Shown: one piece after another, positions 1 to 11,956 of the stretch
How positions within the stretch are numbered: position 1 is the first letter of the stretch
Layout of the letters: each line of letters begins with the position of its first letter
Assembly: GCA_905331475.1 (NCBI GenBank)
Contig: CAJNYU010001736.1
Span: 1 to 64,000, forward strand
From: Rotaria socialis
Lineage: Eukaryota; Rotifera; Eurotatoria; Philodinida; Philodinidae
Length of the DNA stretch: 64,000 nucleotides
Reading direction: 5' to 3'
Notes under the pieces: model-generated
Database searches by the model: none
What the model was told of the DNA's origin: nothing
What the model saw: the letters and a program-made list of their open reading frames with translations, nothing else
Program-made: the position numbers and the translations under genes

Positions 1-399
1 AATATTCGATTTATACTGTTTGAAAATAGGCCCCTTCGATACAGAATGTTTTTGTCTATCAGAGTATATAAGAACGACTTAGATATTCAAATTTTGTTTT
101 ATCGATAAATGCTAAATACCGTCCCAATTGATTCATGCAGATAGAAATAATGCTATTCTCAATTTTATGAAGTGTAGCTTTTCGAGGTTTAACAGAAAGA
201 CTTTCTTACCCAAATACGTTATTGAATGTGCTCTTTCTAATAAAACTGTTTTCAAATTAAAACTCCCAGTAGTGTGAAGCGTTTTCGCTCCAATACTACT
301 CTTGGAACCGGATTTCTCTCATTTGTGACCGATATTCGATAGTTTCAAACAGATTAATCCCCATTTGACTGAATTTAAATATTATATTTTTTTAAACAC

Positions 400-757
400 A
401 AAATCTAATTCGATTGGATCGTATACGACGTGATCCGACAATATCCGGTAACGAAACTACCAGAACCCGCCGTGCCACATGCCGCTCGATTTCATGGTAG
501 ATCCGGCTTAATCAGTATCACCGGAACCAATCGGATCATATCAGAACGGAACGGTCCTACTCACCGGATTATCTGACCTGATATTTTCCGGCAATGTAAA
601 TCTGGCCGGCTCTCGGAGAATCCGGTAACCAGATTTCTTAAGAAAACAAAGAAAATCATCGGAATTCACCAGAAATTAATCGACCGAATCCGGTCACCAT
701 ATTACATCGGAATCATAACCCGTCCGACAAGAACCGACTGATCGATAATGACCTGGG
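400..757. repeat. Partial CCCAGG-family repeat (right end only)
   Basis: The stretch is dense in short inverted motifs of the ATCCGG/CCGGAA kind and ends ATGACCTGGGA at 748-758. The same terminal string GACCTGGG ends the insertion in the ubiquitin-like gene at 41148, and CCTGGG ends the element at 43241. No matching CCCAGGTC left end is visible, so this is probably a truncated copy of the same MITE family. The left boundary is a guess. Confidence 0.4.
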
Positions 758-968
758 ATATTTTCAGTTCTTTTCGCTGACTATATGTTATATTCGTTTT
801 GACTTTATTTTGCCCTTTACTCTACAGAACTTGATTTTATGCGTGTCATTCACACTTTAGTTTTAATCGCGGGAAAAAAATAAATATCATAATATAAAGT
901 TTCAAGTAAAATAAAAACAAAAATCTTAACCTAAGGTTGAAGTTAACAGAAGTACAGAGAAGTGCCAA

Positions 969-1010
969 GAAGTACGAGAAGTACGAGAAGTACGAGAAGT
1001 ACGAGAAGTT
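969..1010. repeat. 9 bp minisatellite
   Basis: About four to five tandem copies of GAAGTACGA, the last one changed to GAAGTTCG. It produces short spurious reading frames on both strands. Confidence 0.85.
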
Positions 1011-2578
1011 CGCTCTTTTCCCCCGACTCGCGCTCACAAGGAAAGACAGAAATATATGAGAAGAAGTAAATATATAGTGTACATATTATAGATGCAAAGT
1101 TTCTACGAAATACAAGGAAGTTATATAATATCAATTCAATATTATAGTGTTCATATTTTCTATTGTTTTTGAATATTCACTTCAACACGTATTTTTAAGT
1201 TAGAATATGATCGTAAGAATAATGTGTATTCATTGGTTTTCATAATTTCAACGATGAAAAAACGTCTTGTGGGTTGCTTTTATGTAAAAACACATTCACA
1301 AATCCATTTAAATCTCATTACTACTCTACTTGTTTCAAAAACTTATATTCACTGATCTATACTTCAGCAATTTTCTCTACTCATTCTACCTCAGTGCCAC
1401 CTGACAAAAATTTTATAGTATAAACTCCTAACCTTATGTGTGCTGGACGATAGATTTTCCACACACCTATGACCAAAAGACACCCTGTATTAACTAATAA
1501 AAAACTTTCTCTCTATTGTTTTTCGTCGACTTCTATATGAAATGAGCCCTACATTGGAGTCACTTCATATAGCCGATACATTGTTCTGTTGCTGAAATGT
1601 TCTCATCTTTATTAGGTGACGAAACTTCATGAATATAGAGAAAACTTAAAGTTTGTTTTTATTCTATGCCATCGAAATAGCCACATCATCAGTAGGATTG
1701 ATGTCGAACTAACATTTTGTAATGTATAACGCTAGTGCCAACCCGACAAGAATTTACAGCTGCTGGCTAAAACTTTCTATTCATAAAAAAATATGGAAGT
1801 TTTAGTTTTCATTCAATAGAGGCAGTTTATCGGATTCAAAATGAGTTCATCCTAATCTGGTTTAGTGAAAACTAGAACTATGATCTCCCATTAGTTTTCA
1901 TAGAAAAAGAAATGAAATTTTGAGTTTGTTTATAGCGTGTTGAACATGACTGATTGACGTATAAAAATAGTTACTGAATAAGGGGCAAAATGTTGTAACT
2001 ACATCATTGAGTAAAATCGCAAGTTCGACCACAAATTCACATAAAATAGTCTTTAATTTCTTCTTTCTTTCATCATTCTACTATTCATGTATTTAGTGTA
2101 ATAATAGAGAGATGGTTCAATCTTCTAATGTTTTACTCACCACGAACCAGAATTCGAAATAAATAAAGTGTTGTTGTTATTGTTGGAAAAAATTCTTACT
2201 ACCTACATCGTTGGCCTATTTTTTTCCTGATGACTTCTTATCTGTATTTTACGATATGACAGCATTTATCTTCTCTATTTGCTCTAGCTCCTTTTTTCGT
2301 GCTTCTCAAAACGAGTAATAATATGAATTCTATTAAAAGGAACTGCACATAGAAACACTGAAATATTCAGTAAGCGAGAAGGCGATGGAGTGATGGCAAA
2401 GCGAAATAAATTCTTATCTCTATAAAATTTAATTCTCTGTGATGTCAAGTGATGAATTTCTTTTAAAAAAATCGATGCTGACTGTAACTAGAAGACGAGA
2501 CATTAAGTCTCTGCTCGATCTTTCGATTATTCTATTTCAACATACTAGGATTCTATTTTAAATTGAGATAAAAGGGAT

Positions 2579-2616
2579 GTGTGGGTGTGGGTGTTGACGT
2601 TCTGGACACCCACATC
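2579..2616. repeat. Interstitial TGTGGG telomere-like patch
   Basis: TGTGGG is repeated about twice (GTGTGGGTGTGGGTGT) and an inverted partner, ACACCCACAT, follows after a short spacer, so the single strand could fold. TGTGGG is the telomeric hexamer reported for bdelloid rotifers. Confidence 0.6.
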
Positions 2617-3007
2617 GAAAATCATAAAAATGATGCACCTATCTTTTTAAAATATAATTTGTTCATTAATATCCTACGACTACTATGAGAATGCGAAGCA
2701 AAACGGCTGTAATTCATGTTAGTAATTTGTTACTCTAATTCAAAGATGTTGATTTTTTCTCATCATCTCTTTTTTTATTTTGCAAGTAGAAAAACTATAC
2801 CAATTCACTTTTAATAATCATGTTTTTTAAAATGTGATTCTCTAATTCTAAGTACACTTTTTTCTGTTTTGATGGCATATTGATTTTATCCGATTCAACT
2901 CTCTCGAGCACGACAGCATCTGATCAAACTTTACAAAGAAAACTATTTTCTTGAAAAAATACTTTTTTCATTAAAAAAGTTGAGGATCATAAACTCTGAA
3001 AATCTCA

Positions 3008-3170
3008 CGCCAGATTACAGCTCCCCGACCCCGATTACCTTCGGTCAACCCTTATAAAAAACTAATATTTTTCTAAAAAGTCTTTCTCTATCCTAAAAAA
3101 GGCAAAATATAAAATTTCAAAAACTAACAACGCCATCGTGTTCCCCGACCCCAGTTATCTTCGGTCAAAC
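3008..3170. repeat. Two-copy dispersed repeat
   Basis: Two copies of CTCCCCGACCCC or TTCCCCGACCCC followed by ATTACCTTCGGTCAA or GTTATCTTCGGTCAA occur about 119 bp apart. The spacer is AT-rich. Origin unknown. Confidence 0.5.
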
Positions 3171-4194
3171 CTATCCCTGCAGGATATTGTTTGAGGTTAG
3201 TTAAGTTTATGCATCTGCTTTCCTATTGGACGAGCGAACGAACAGACGAACGAACGCATTTAACTCGTTTTTCGTAATCGTAATATCCTCCTTTCAGTAG
3301 AGGCACGCCCTGTATAGTAAAATACTCTTAAGAAAGATCATTGATTACAATTAAGCTTATTCGACTATTGTGACTGCATGCACAATCATGCAAACATAAA
3401 CGGAGAAAAATATAAAAACAATATCTTGTTGTTTTCAAGAACGGCATATTTACCGAGAACGTGATGACATAAATAAGCAAACATTTTCGTAGAAACAGGA
3501 GGTTCTGATTTTCATATCGTGCCATTTGAAAAACATTCGACTTTGGACTATTCTATCTTTGTATTTATAGTAATTTCGAATGCTTGATAAAAAAAATTGA
3601 TTTCTTTTTAGAGAGAGAGAGAGTGGAATTGAGATACACTATTGTAGACTTGGAAAAATCTTCTTTTCAAAATTGAAAATACGCTGCTTTTATTTACTAC
3701 CAAAAAAAAAACAAGGCCACCAGAATAAATATGATCTCCCTGAATCTATCAAGCATATAAACTACATAGACAGGAGGATAATTCTGTCTCGAATTGAATA
3801 AGAGCTATAGAATCATTCAACCTGACACAGCAACTGTAGTCTTCACTTCTTTATTTTGATATTTATCATGAAGAAGAAAATATTATAATTAAAAATATAA
3901 ATGCTACAAGTTAGTTTGACATGATCTGAAGATTTATTCAAATTAGTAATCATAGCGTGCTAAATAATCCAGGTTCTCATAATCTTAAATTTTTCTCTAT
4001 TAGAGTTTTGACTTCAGGTGTACAATTATGATGAACCTTTATGACTTTTTAAAAATACATTCTAGTCAGCACTTTTAGGCTACTAACTAGCAAACGGTTC
4101 TCATAGTGTTCTCCTATGGAGAAATCGTTTGATAGTTAAGTAGATTTTATTTACAAAATGAAAAGCAGAAAACAATACTACACAGTAAACGGCC

Positions 4195-5350
4195 TTATAA
4201 AGGTTGTGCTTGAACAGTTTTTTTAGTTCGAATCATTGTATCACAGCGAGTTAAAGTATTAAGTTGTTCATCATTGCTCACATGTACTTGATTTTTATGG
4301 CAAATCAGTTTAATAAACCAGGATGATTGTAAAGTACTTCTGAATTTCTTTTTGATTTCCGGTATAAATAATAAACAAACATAAGGTGTAAATGATGTTT
4401 GTGCATAGGGAAAATAGATAAAAAATGTCGAGAGAAGAAAAGTCAAAAGGTCTGTATTGCTAAAAATTTGCAACGTTGAAACAACACCATATGGTACCCA
4501 TCCAATCACGCACAGTGAGGATATAGAAAATAATTGTATGCTCAATTTCATTGTACGACGCTAGAGCAACAAAGAAAAACAATGATTATTAATAAACGAA
4601 ATGAATCGTCAAGTCTATTATTTTTACCCATTGTTGACTCTTGTCTGCAGTGATGATGGATCCTCTCATTCGAAATCTTTGCTTCACATTATAAATAATC
4701 AAAAAACTATTCATAAAGCATGTAACAAGCAATACGAGAACGACATTAGTACCCCAATCAATCATGCATGGGACTATCCTAAACAGATAGCATGGACCAC
4801 CACAAATGTAATTAGTTGGATTGAACGCTTGTTCGCAAGGATAAAATATCACTAGACCAGTGTAAAATGTAGGCGTGTATACAATGAAAAACCCAATAGG
4901 AATATAATGCAATAAGATTCGGCAACGTTTAATTAATTGTTCATTGTAAATGAATAAATACCGTTCAATTGATGCCCATGCAATCAAAATTATACTCAAA
5001 ATAAATAAGGAATAATTCACTAAGATCCAACCAGGGCATATTTTTTGATTACGTACGAACCCATCGCGTAAATAAATAAGTGTAAATGGTAATTCGAATA
5101 GAATAGTTAGAAGATTGACAGTAACAAGTACACCTAGAATTTGATTCGCTAAACGATTCCATCTGAAATGGTATAAACTGCAAACATTGTTTAGTTAGTT
5201 TTAATTCAAAAATAAAACTTACATAAACATTGAACAACACAACGATGGCATGTGCATAATGAGTAGAACAAAGAATTTAAAATTTCGTTCCAATATTGAC
5301 ATTGTTGGCACGATAATTTCATTATTGGACTTATATAATGAATTATTCAT
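4195..5350 (-). CDS. Rhodopsin-like 7TM receptor (GPCR)
   Basis: A seven-transmembrane class A-type receptor of about 342 residues, expected in the plasma membrane and coupled to G proteins; the ligand is unknown. Proposed exons on the minus strand are 5350-5223, 5162-4628 and 4560-4195, with introns of 60 and 67 bp; the phases agree and the total is 1029 nt. Visible features are an N-glycosylation site near the start (NNS), TM1 around residues 22-42, the TM3 end motif ASIERYLFIY in place of DRY, a likely TM3-ECL2 cysteine pair (KICPGW and CGGPC), and TPYVCLLF in place of NPxxY in TM7. Such short receptors with a degenerate DRY are common in large rotifer expansions. The start ATG follows directly after a TTCAG acceptor-like sequence. 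The family call is firm; subfamily is not. Confidence 0.85.
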
Positions 5351-5966
5351 CTGAACTTAGTGTTAGAAAACTCCTGTCGAATAAAAATCTGCAAAGATAA
5401 AAGAAACATACTTCAATCTGAATCTTGAGGGTGTGGGTGTGGGGCGTAGGGCGTGATTTCAGAGAAGAAGTGTACCCACACCCACGGTCAACTACAGAAT
5501 TTTGGTCACCATTTTTTGAATGTTTTAACTTGTAATCTCTTTTTTGCGCTTAAAAAGAACTGTTTTAAAAAAATGACAACGGCATCCACTGCGTCTTGAC
5601 ATGCTCTTTCAAAGAAATAAAGGAAAAATCAAATATGTTGAACGAATCAAAACAGATAACTTTTGGATCTCAAAAGAGCTATTTTTATAACCCTTGTTCG
5701 ATCTATATCCCCCTTAAACCTCATGATTTGGTGATAAAAATTTTATCATAGACTCTCCACTATAGCCCCAACATATCCTCCAAATTTCAGCCCATTTGAA
5801 CGTTCCTAGGCGAAAATCAATTTTTGAGGGAGTGGGGGCTTAATTACTAATGTATTATCTAGCTATGCCCGCAGTTAATTTTATTTATTCAAGTAACAAG
5901 GTATAAGAAATTCACTTAAGGGATTGTTTTATACTATGTGTCAAAATCAGAGAATTATGAGTTTTG
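5351..5966. other. Intergenic, with telomere-like patch
   Basis: No coding signal. Apart from the TGTGGG hairpin at 5428-5485 the stretch looks like old repeat sequence with runs of C and G on an AT-rich background. Confidence 0.5.
5428..5485. repeat. Interstitial TGTGGG patch with inverted partner
   Basis: GGGTGTGGGTGTGGGG is followed about 30 bp later by CCCACACCCAC, giving a potential hairpin made of telomere-type hexamers. Confidence 0.6.
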
Positions 5967-5967
5967 A

Positions 5968-7535
5968 AAAGGAGGGAGGCCGATAAGGCCATTTTCTCGC
6001 CCCCAATATTTTTGCATAAAAGTCGTATATTTGGAATCAGCATAAAATTCTGACCAAGATGAGGTACTTTTATTTTCTGGAAAATGACTTTTTTTTTTTG
6101 AATTTTTTGCCCCTAGGACCCCTCAAGAATGTTGAAAATTGTTTTTTCGACAAATTCTTGTGAAAACTACATCATTCGATTCAGAATTTTATGCTGATTC
6201 CAAATATGGAGTTACAATTCATAAAATGTTAATTTCCATAGGAGAAATATTGAATTTATATGTAGGTGGCGCTAGCTATCTTATTGAGTTGAAGTCGTTG
6301 CAGTATTAAATGTGAGGTTTTGGGAATCAAAAAACTAACTCAGCTACACACAAAACTACCTAAGATCTAAGAATTAAAAATTTTATGAGATTCCAAATCC
6401 TGTTTTTCATGTGAAAAACTGTACTAATGACCAAAAACCTTGAAAAACCTGGCCTATATTTTTTGACTTTTATCTTTGGCCTGTAATAAAGGAGGAAGCA
6501 ATTTGAAAATGATACAGCCTATGCAATTTTGGATGCTCTATCGAATGAGCCTACTTCAGTTTCAAAAGAAAAATATACTTTTTTGAAAAACAGTTTTCTT
6601 AGCCTCAAGGTTTTTTCAAAAATTTTTAATTTTCTTTAGAGTATCTAGTTTCATAGAGCATCAAATTCTGAGTAAGATGATATATCACTCAAATTTTTGT
6701 AACCGATTTGGATGGAGTTATTAAAGTCTCAAAAGTCTAAATATTTCGCGCTGAGTATTTACCACACGTTTGTCGAAACCTCTAGTGCGTACAAAAATTA
6801 GCAGAAAATTTTGAGCGATATATCATCTTACTCAGAATTTGATGCTCTATGAAACTAGATACTCTAAAGAAAATTAAAAATTTTTGAAAAAACCTTGAGG
6901 CTAAGAAAACTGTTTTTCAAAAAAGTATATTTTTCTTTTGAAACTGAAGTAGGCTCATTCGATAGAGCATCCAAAATTGCATAGGCTGTATCATTTTCAA
7001 ATTGCTTCCTCCTTTATTACAGGCCAAAGATAAAAGTCAAAAAATATAGGCCAGGTTTTTCAAGGTTTTTGGTCATTAGTACAGTTTTTCACATGAAAAA
7101 CAGGATTTGGAATCTCATAAAATTTTTAATTCTTAGATCTTAGGTAGTTTTGTGTGTAGCTGAGTTAGTTTTTTGATTCCCAAAACCTCACATTTAATAC
7201 TGCAACGACTTCAACTCAATAAGATAGCTAGCGCCACCTACATATAAATTCAATATTTCTCCTATGGAAATTAACATTTTATGAATTGTAACTCCATATT
7301 TGGAATCAGCATAAAATTCTGAATCGAATGATGTAGTTTTCACAAGAATTTGTCGAAAAAACAATTTTCAACATTCTTGAGGGGTCCTAGGGGCAAAAAA
7401 TTCAAAAAAAAAAAGTCATTTTCCAGAAAATAAAAGTACCTCATCTTGGTCAGAATTTTATGCTGATTCCAAATATACGACTTTTATGCAAAAATATTGG
7501 GGGCGAGAAAATGGCCTTATCGGCCTCCCTCCTTT
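5968..7535. mobile_element. Large foldback (near-perfect inverted repeat) element
   Basis: Two arms of about 731 bp (5968-6698 and 6805-7535) are inverted copies with only a few differences, separated by a unique 106 bp spacer. The termini are AAAGGAGGGAGGCCG and its complement. No protein is encoded. A third copy of the outer 320 bp of the arm lies at 11634-11956, so the sequence is a dispersed repeat family. No clear target-site duplication could be seen. It is most likely a non-autonomous DNA transposon of the foldback type; a recent inverted duplication of an ordinary repeat is the alternative. Confidence 0.85.
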
Positions 7536-8254
7536 CAGATTTAGCATCATTCAATCGAAAGTATTTTAAATTACCTTGAACTAGATACTGTCGTGGTTTA
7601 TTTCGAATATTTTCAATTCTTGAAAATCAATTCACGACAACAGTACATACGTATATAAAAATATGAGCACTGAAAACATATGCTTACGCATACCAATTTT
7701 TAAAATCAATAGAAAAACTCATCGGACTCATGCATGTATGACTGATAATCTTATATTTATTTGAATACTCTTCACTCGCATGTTTTTCTTCAAATCGACT
7801 GAAGCTAATTGAATTGTCAAAATGTCATCCGTACTTGCTTATGAGATCACTATGGCATGACCAAAATTAGTGATATGGGCGCTTAATTTCTCTTTGCACA
7901 AATTCAGTGTTGAAAAACTGTTCTGAATTTAAAGGAAGTAGACATTGGATTGAAGTCATCGATCATTCGCACTCACTCAATTTCTTTACTAAAGCGAACA
8001 GATTAGATTAATTTAATATAGTAATCCATTTGCTTATGATCGACACGTTCGATAGAAAAAGATAAATAGTAGACGCATTTGAAAAAGTGTTTATTTAAGA
8101 AAGTCCGCATTTATCAAGCGTTCTCTAAGTATGGTTCCATGTGTTTATACCAGAAGAAACTTTTCTCGTGTGCATACCAAATGCACCTTCACATGTAATG
8201 AGAGAATATATCTATTGCTATATGCTCAATGGTAATCTAGAGATGGGTTTATCT
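7536..8254. other. Intergenic, nothing recognised
   Basis: AT-rich sequence between two mobile elements; no exon-like or repeat structure seen. Confidence 0.5.
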
Positions 8255-9306
8255 CTTTTCGTCCCCACTCTTCCGGACATCCGCTCCAATAACCGGATGT
8301 TCGAAATCGGATGTAAAAATAAAATCGATTTTCAGGATGTTCGGAACGAAAAAATACAGGATGTTGTGAATTAATTTTGGTGTATGTTTTATAGTGGGAA
8401 TGAGTAGTAAAACTATAAGCTTCTCTGTTTTATAGAGGGTAGTATCTTGAACATGATTTGCTGGAACGATGACTCGCGCAACATATTGAATTGGTTTGGT
8501 GGATTATATAATGATCATAGTAGCTGTTCTTCTTGGAAAAAAGAAAGGATGTGTATATATATATTCATTATTCTTTGCACGCTTCGCTGCTTTTTAGATG
8601 GGTATTATTACGAGATCGAAGTGCATTGGTCTCACAGCAATAGTTACATCCTCTCCTGCTCCTCCGCCCATCAAATATAATAATGCAAAACTACGTACCC
8701 GAGCAAAATCACGCTCGACCGCATATCGTTCTGCCTCTCCTTCTCCAATTGATCTTCGACATAATCAATCAAAAGAACACCCTCAAGAAAAACCAAAAAG
8801 TAGACGAAACAGATGATGCCAATATTAAACAAATTCCAAAAATGAAAAAAAAACAAGACATGCTTCAAAAAACATTAGACATAAAAAAAAATTTTCTCAC
8901 AAAAGTTATTTATTCTCTCACTTGTATAAACTTTTGTTGTCCTATCCATTTTTTGTGAAAGACTATGCCAGGAAATAAAAGAAAATAAACTATGTTATTA
9001 AAAAAATTCTTTTCTCTTCCGAATATCGGTCATTTTTTGTTCCGAACATCTGTCACTTTATGTTCGGGACATCCTGTATTTTTTCGTTCCGAACGTTGGT
9101 CATTTTTTATTCCGAACATCCGTCACTTTGTGTTCCCAGCATCCTGTATTTCCGTTCCGAACATCTAGACGACCTTCATTCCGAACATCCGGTATTTTCC
9201 ATTCCGACCTTCTAGCCTTTTCATTCCGAACATCGGACATTTTCAAAGAAACTGAAGTTCGGAATGGACTTCTACGACTGATGTCCGTAAAAAAAGGGAC
9301 GAAAAG
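8255..9306. mobile_element. Non-autonomous DNA element with subterminal TTCCGAACATC repeats
   Basis: The ends are an inverted pair CTTTTCGTCCC (8255-8265) and GGGACGAAAAG (9296-9306). Inside each end are many copies of a TTCCGAACATC-type motif: in forward orientation at about 9017-9240 and as its complement at about 8270-8368. Inverted ends with subterminal motif clusters are typical of non-autonomous DNA transposons. No transposase frame is present. The middle (about 8598-8890) has coding-like sequence, listed separately. Confidence 0.6.
8598..8890 (+). pseudogene. Coding-like fragment inside the element (possible captured gene piece)
   Basis: From an ATG at 8598 right after a TTTTTAG, one frame reads a basic Ser/Arg/Pro-rich peptide (SSPAPPP, KLRTRAKSRS, SPSPIDLRHN, EKPKSRR) and stops; the neighbouring frame continues with an acidic/lysine-rich peptide (DETDDANIKQIPK). 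The two may be one decayed sequence joined by a frameshift. No family recognised, and composition alone could explain it. Confidence 0.25.
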
Positions 9307-9465
9307 GGATTACCCCCTAGAGATCGTGTGCAACTGAGACTAATCTCATCTTTTGTTCGCACGTTCTTAGGAAAAAAAACATCTGCCTTTATAGTTCTTA
9401 ACAGATTCTAGATACTACTCTCAATAAATATAATCGTATAAACTTCTGTGTATCGTTCTACTATT

Positions 9466-9875
9466 TAGTGGCATAACCAGGGGGTGGCCAAAGGGGGCTG
9501 AGCACCCTCTACGAAATTTTCTATCTGAAATTTCAATAACCTAGATTGTTGCCATCTAAAAGATGAAGTGTTGTTTATTTGCTTCTCTCTAAAAGAATAA
9601 AGGAAGAGAGAGCATTAGCGTTTGCTGTTTAAATCTAAACATGTTCAAATTCAAAATTGTAATAAATAGACATACAATACAATAATTAGTATAACACAGA
9701 AAAGGCGATATTTTTCATAACATACGTGTTTAATTGAATTATAGCTAATAAAAAGTAAACGCTTTCAGATATTGGCTTCGTGCATTGTTACAGTTGAATT
9801 AAAATTGCCTTCTTCTACTTTCCAAGGGCTAGGGGGCTGAGCCCCCTCTACGAAAATTTGCTGGTTACGCCACTA
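9466..9875. mobile_element. hAT-like MITE (410 bp)
   Basis: Terminal inverted repeats TAGTGGCATAACCAG and its near complement CTGGTTACGCCACTA bound a 410 bp AT-rich element. The subterminal regions are also inverted (GGGGGCTGAGC with GCTCAGCCCCC, followed by CCCTCTACGAAA). Flanks CTACTATT and CTAATGTT match at 6 of 8 positions and may be a worn 8 bp target duplication, as hAT elements make. Confidence 0.75.
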
Positions 9876-10114
9876 CTAATGTTAAACGTATGCGACTGCC
9901 TGTATTGATGCTCTGCTTTTTAACTTGCTCTCTCAAGTTAATATATATATGGGAGGATAGAGAAAAAAATCAAAAGTAGAAAGAAAGTAATACGATAAGA
10001 CCTTAGGCAAGTGTGGATTGAGAAATGTAGAAAACACGCCTACCATCAGCTTGTAAGTAAAATCCCAAGAGAGAAATCTGCTGAATCATTCAGGAAGGAG
10101 AAGTAAAGTATTCG

Positions 10115-11633
10115 CACTAGTCGACGATCTTGCCCTATTCTTTCCAGGTTCTTGTTTTTCTTGGTTTTCAGACAGGATTCTTTTTCCATTCCTTCTATAC
10201 AAGTTTCTTGCCTGAAAAAAACTGATCTTGCCTTTCGGACAAGATTCGTGTAGACCGAATCTTGGCTGGTGAGGCAAGAACTTCTTCTCCAGACAAGATT
10301 CTTGTATTCTTGCTTTTCTTGAATTCTTCTCTGATTCTTATTTTTCTTGATGCTCTTGCCTGATTCTTTTTTTCTTAGATTCTTGTCTGTTTCTTATTTC
10401 TTGTCTGATTCTGGTCACATTAAAAAACCTTTTGTAGGTTATTATTACTCTCTTTTTCATATAATTTTATTATAAACTTTGCACAACATGTACAAAAAAA
10501 CGTAAAAAAAGAAAAAAATACTTTTAATTTCACATGCTATTAAAGCAGTTTCAGTTATTAACACAAAAGAAACATAAAATTTTCGTTAATGCCAGATGAA
10601 TATTGATGTGATTCATTCTAAAAAAAAAGAACAGTATAAAATTTTTTATTTTGAGCTAGCTCGATTAAAATAAGTTATTTACAATTTGTTCAACTATTAA
10701 ACGACGTAGAGATAACTGAGTACGATGATGTTGATCTCTTTTCTTAGCACGCCATCGACGTTGTGTATCTGTATGTGGTGATGACTTTAAAAAAGATAGT
10801 ATGTGACTCAAAGAGATATAAAGTGCGTATAGATATTACCTATATTACCAAGAGCATTATCAAACATAATTTTTTGAACGAATCAAAATTCCCTTCATCC
10901 ATTAAAAAACAACACTTGTGAATAATGAAAGAAAATCTAAAAATAATAAAATAGAAAGATATGAAAATATCGAAATGTTTTTAATAAGTGTCAGCTTTTG
11001 GAAAGCAATGGAAAAAAGATATAATATATTTCACTGTTTTCTCGATATCAAATGAAAACCTTTTCTATACATCCGATTGAAATAATGAGTTGCTAGATGT
11101 CGTTTGAATAAAACGAATGCTTTAGGAAAAGTACATATTCAAAGTGAATTGTACTACCTATCGAACCAATAATGAATAAATAACGTTCAGGCATTGCCCT
11201 TATATATTTGATCGTACAAAGACGACATCACGTGTCGTTGATCTTGAAGAGCTGGCAAGAATATTTTTCTTTCCTATCATAAGAATCTTATTTGAATAGT
11301 AAGAAATTTAAAATATCTTATATTTCTTTCCAGTTTCTGTTTTTTCATAATTTTCAGACAAGATTCTTTGGATCTTGAACTTCAGGCAAGATTCTTTTTA
11401 AAAGAAAAGAAAAAGATCCTTGTCTGAACTTTAAATATATCTTGAATATCTTATGATTCTTGCCTGATTCTTTTATTTCTGATTAACTAGACGAGATTCT
11501 TGTCATCTTGAAATTCAGACAAGATTCTTTTTACTTTCCTATCGAAAAGAATCTTGCCTGAATACAGGAATCTTGTCTGAAAGTAAAGAAAAACAAGAAC
11601 CTGGAAAGAATAGAGCAAGATCGTCGATTAGTG
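10115..11633. mobile_element. CACTA-ended non-autonomous transposon (1.5 kb)
   Basis: The left end CACTAGTCGACGATCTTG and the complement of the right end, CACTAATCGACGATCTTG, form inverted repeats that extend for about 45 bp with a few mismatches. Both sides carry clustered subterminal motifs such as CAGACAAGATTCTT, in opposite orientation. CACTA termini with subterminal repeats are the hallmark of the CACTA/EnSpm superfamily. No transposase is encoded and a 3 bp target duplication is not evident. The right end directly abuts a truncated foldback arm. An exon-like gene fragment lies inside. Confidence 0.7.
10665..10784 (-). pseudogene. Exon-like gene fragment within the CACTA-ended element
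   Basis: On the minus strand a 40-codon stretch reads SSPHTDTQRRWRAKKRDQ, then HHRTQLSLRRLIVEQIV, NNLF and a stop at 10665. An acceptor-like TTTAAAG precedes it at 10785-10791, and a further stretch with IMFDNALGNI lies upstream near 10850-10885, followed by GTAATA. This looks like the last exon(s) of a host gene captured by the element. The source gene is not recognised. Confidence 0.35.
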
Positions 11634-11956
11634 AACTCAATAAGATAGCTAGCGCCACCTACATATATATTCAATATTTCTCCTATGGAAATTCACATTT
11701 TATGAATTGTAACTCCATATTTGGAATCAGCATAAAATTCTGAATCGAATGATGTAGTTTTCACAAGAATTTGTCGAAAAAAAATTTTCAACACATTCTT
11801 GAGGGGTCCTAGGGGCAAAAAAATTCAAAAAAAAAGTCATTTTCCAGAAAATAAAAATACCTCTACTTGGTCAGAATTTTATGCTGATTCCAAATATACG
11901 ACTTTTATACAAAAATATTGGGGGCGAGAAAATGGCCTTATCCGCCTCCCTCCTTT
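11634..11956. mobile_element. Truncated arm of the foldback element
   Basis: It matches the outer part of the right foldback arm (about 7213-7535) with only a handful of differences and ends with the same CCTCCCTCCTTT terminus. The inner side stops exactly where the CACTA-ended element ends, so one insertion or deletion event probably involved both. Confidence 0.8.

Larger units (their letters stand above)
1..4194. other. Gene-poor region, no gene recognised
   Basis: No reading frame here resembles a known protein or shows linked exons. The region holds a cluster of CCGGAA/AATCCG-type motifs (about 400-757), a 9 bp minisatellite near 970-1010, a TGTGGG patch at 2579-2616 and a two-copy repeat around 3020 and 3141. 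The rest is AT-rich sequence without structure I could identify. Confidence 0.6.

Noticed and set aside
846..1134. Minus-strand frames rich in FSYFSYF or LLVLLVLL
   Set aside because: Translations of the 9 bp minisatellite, not genes.
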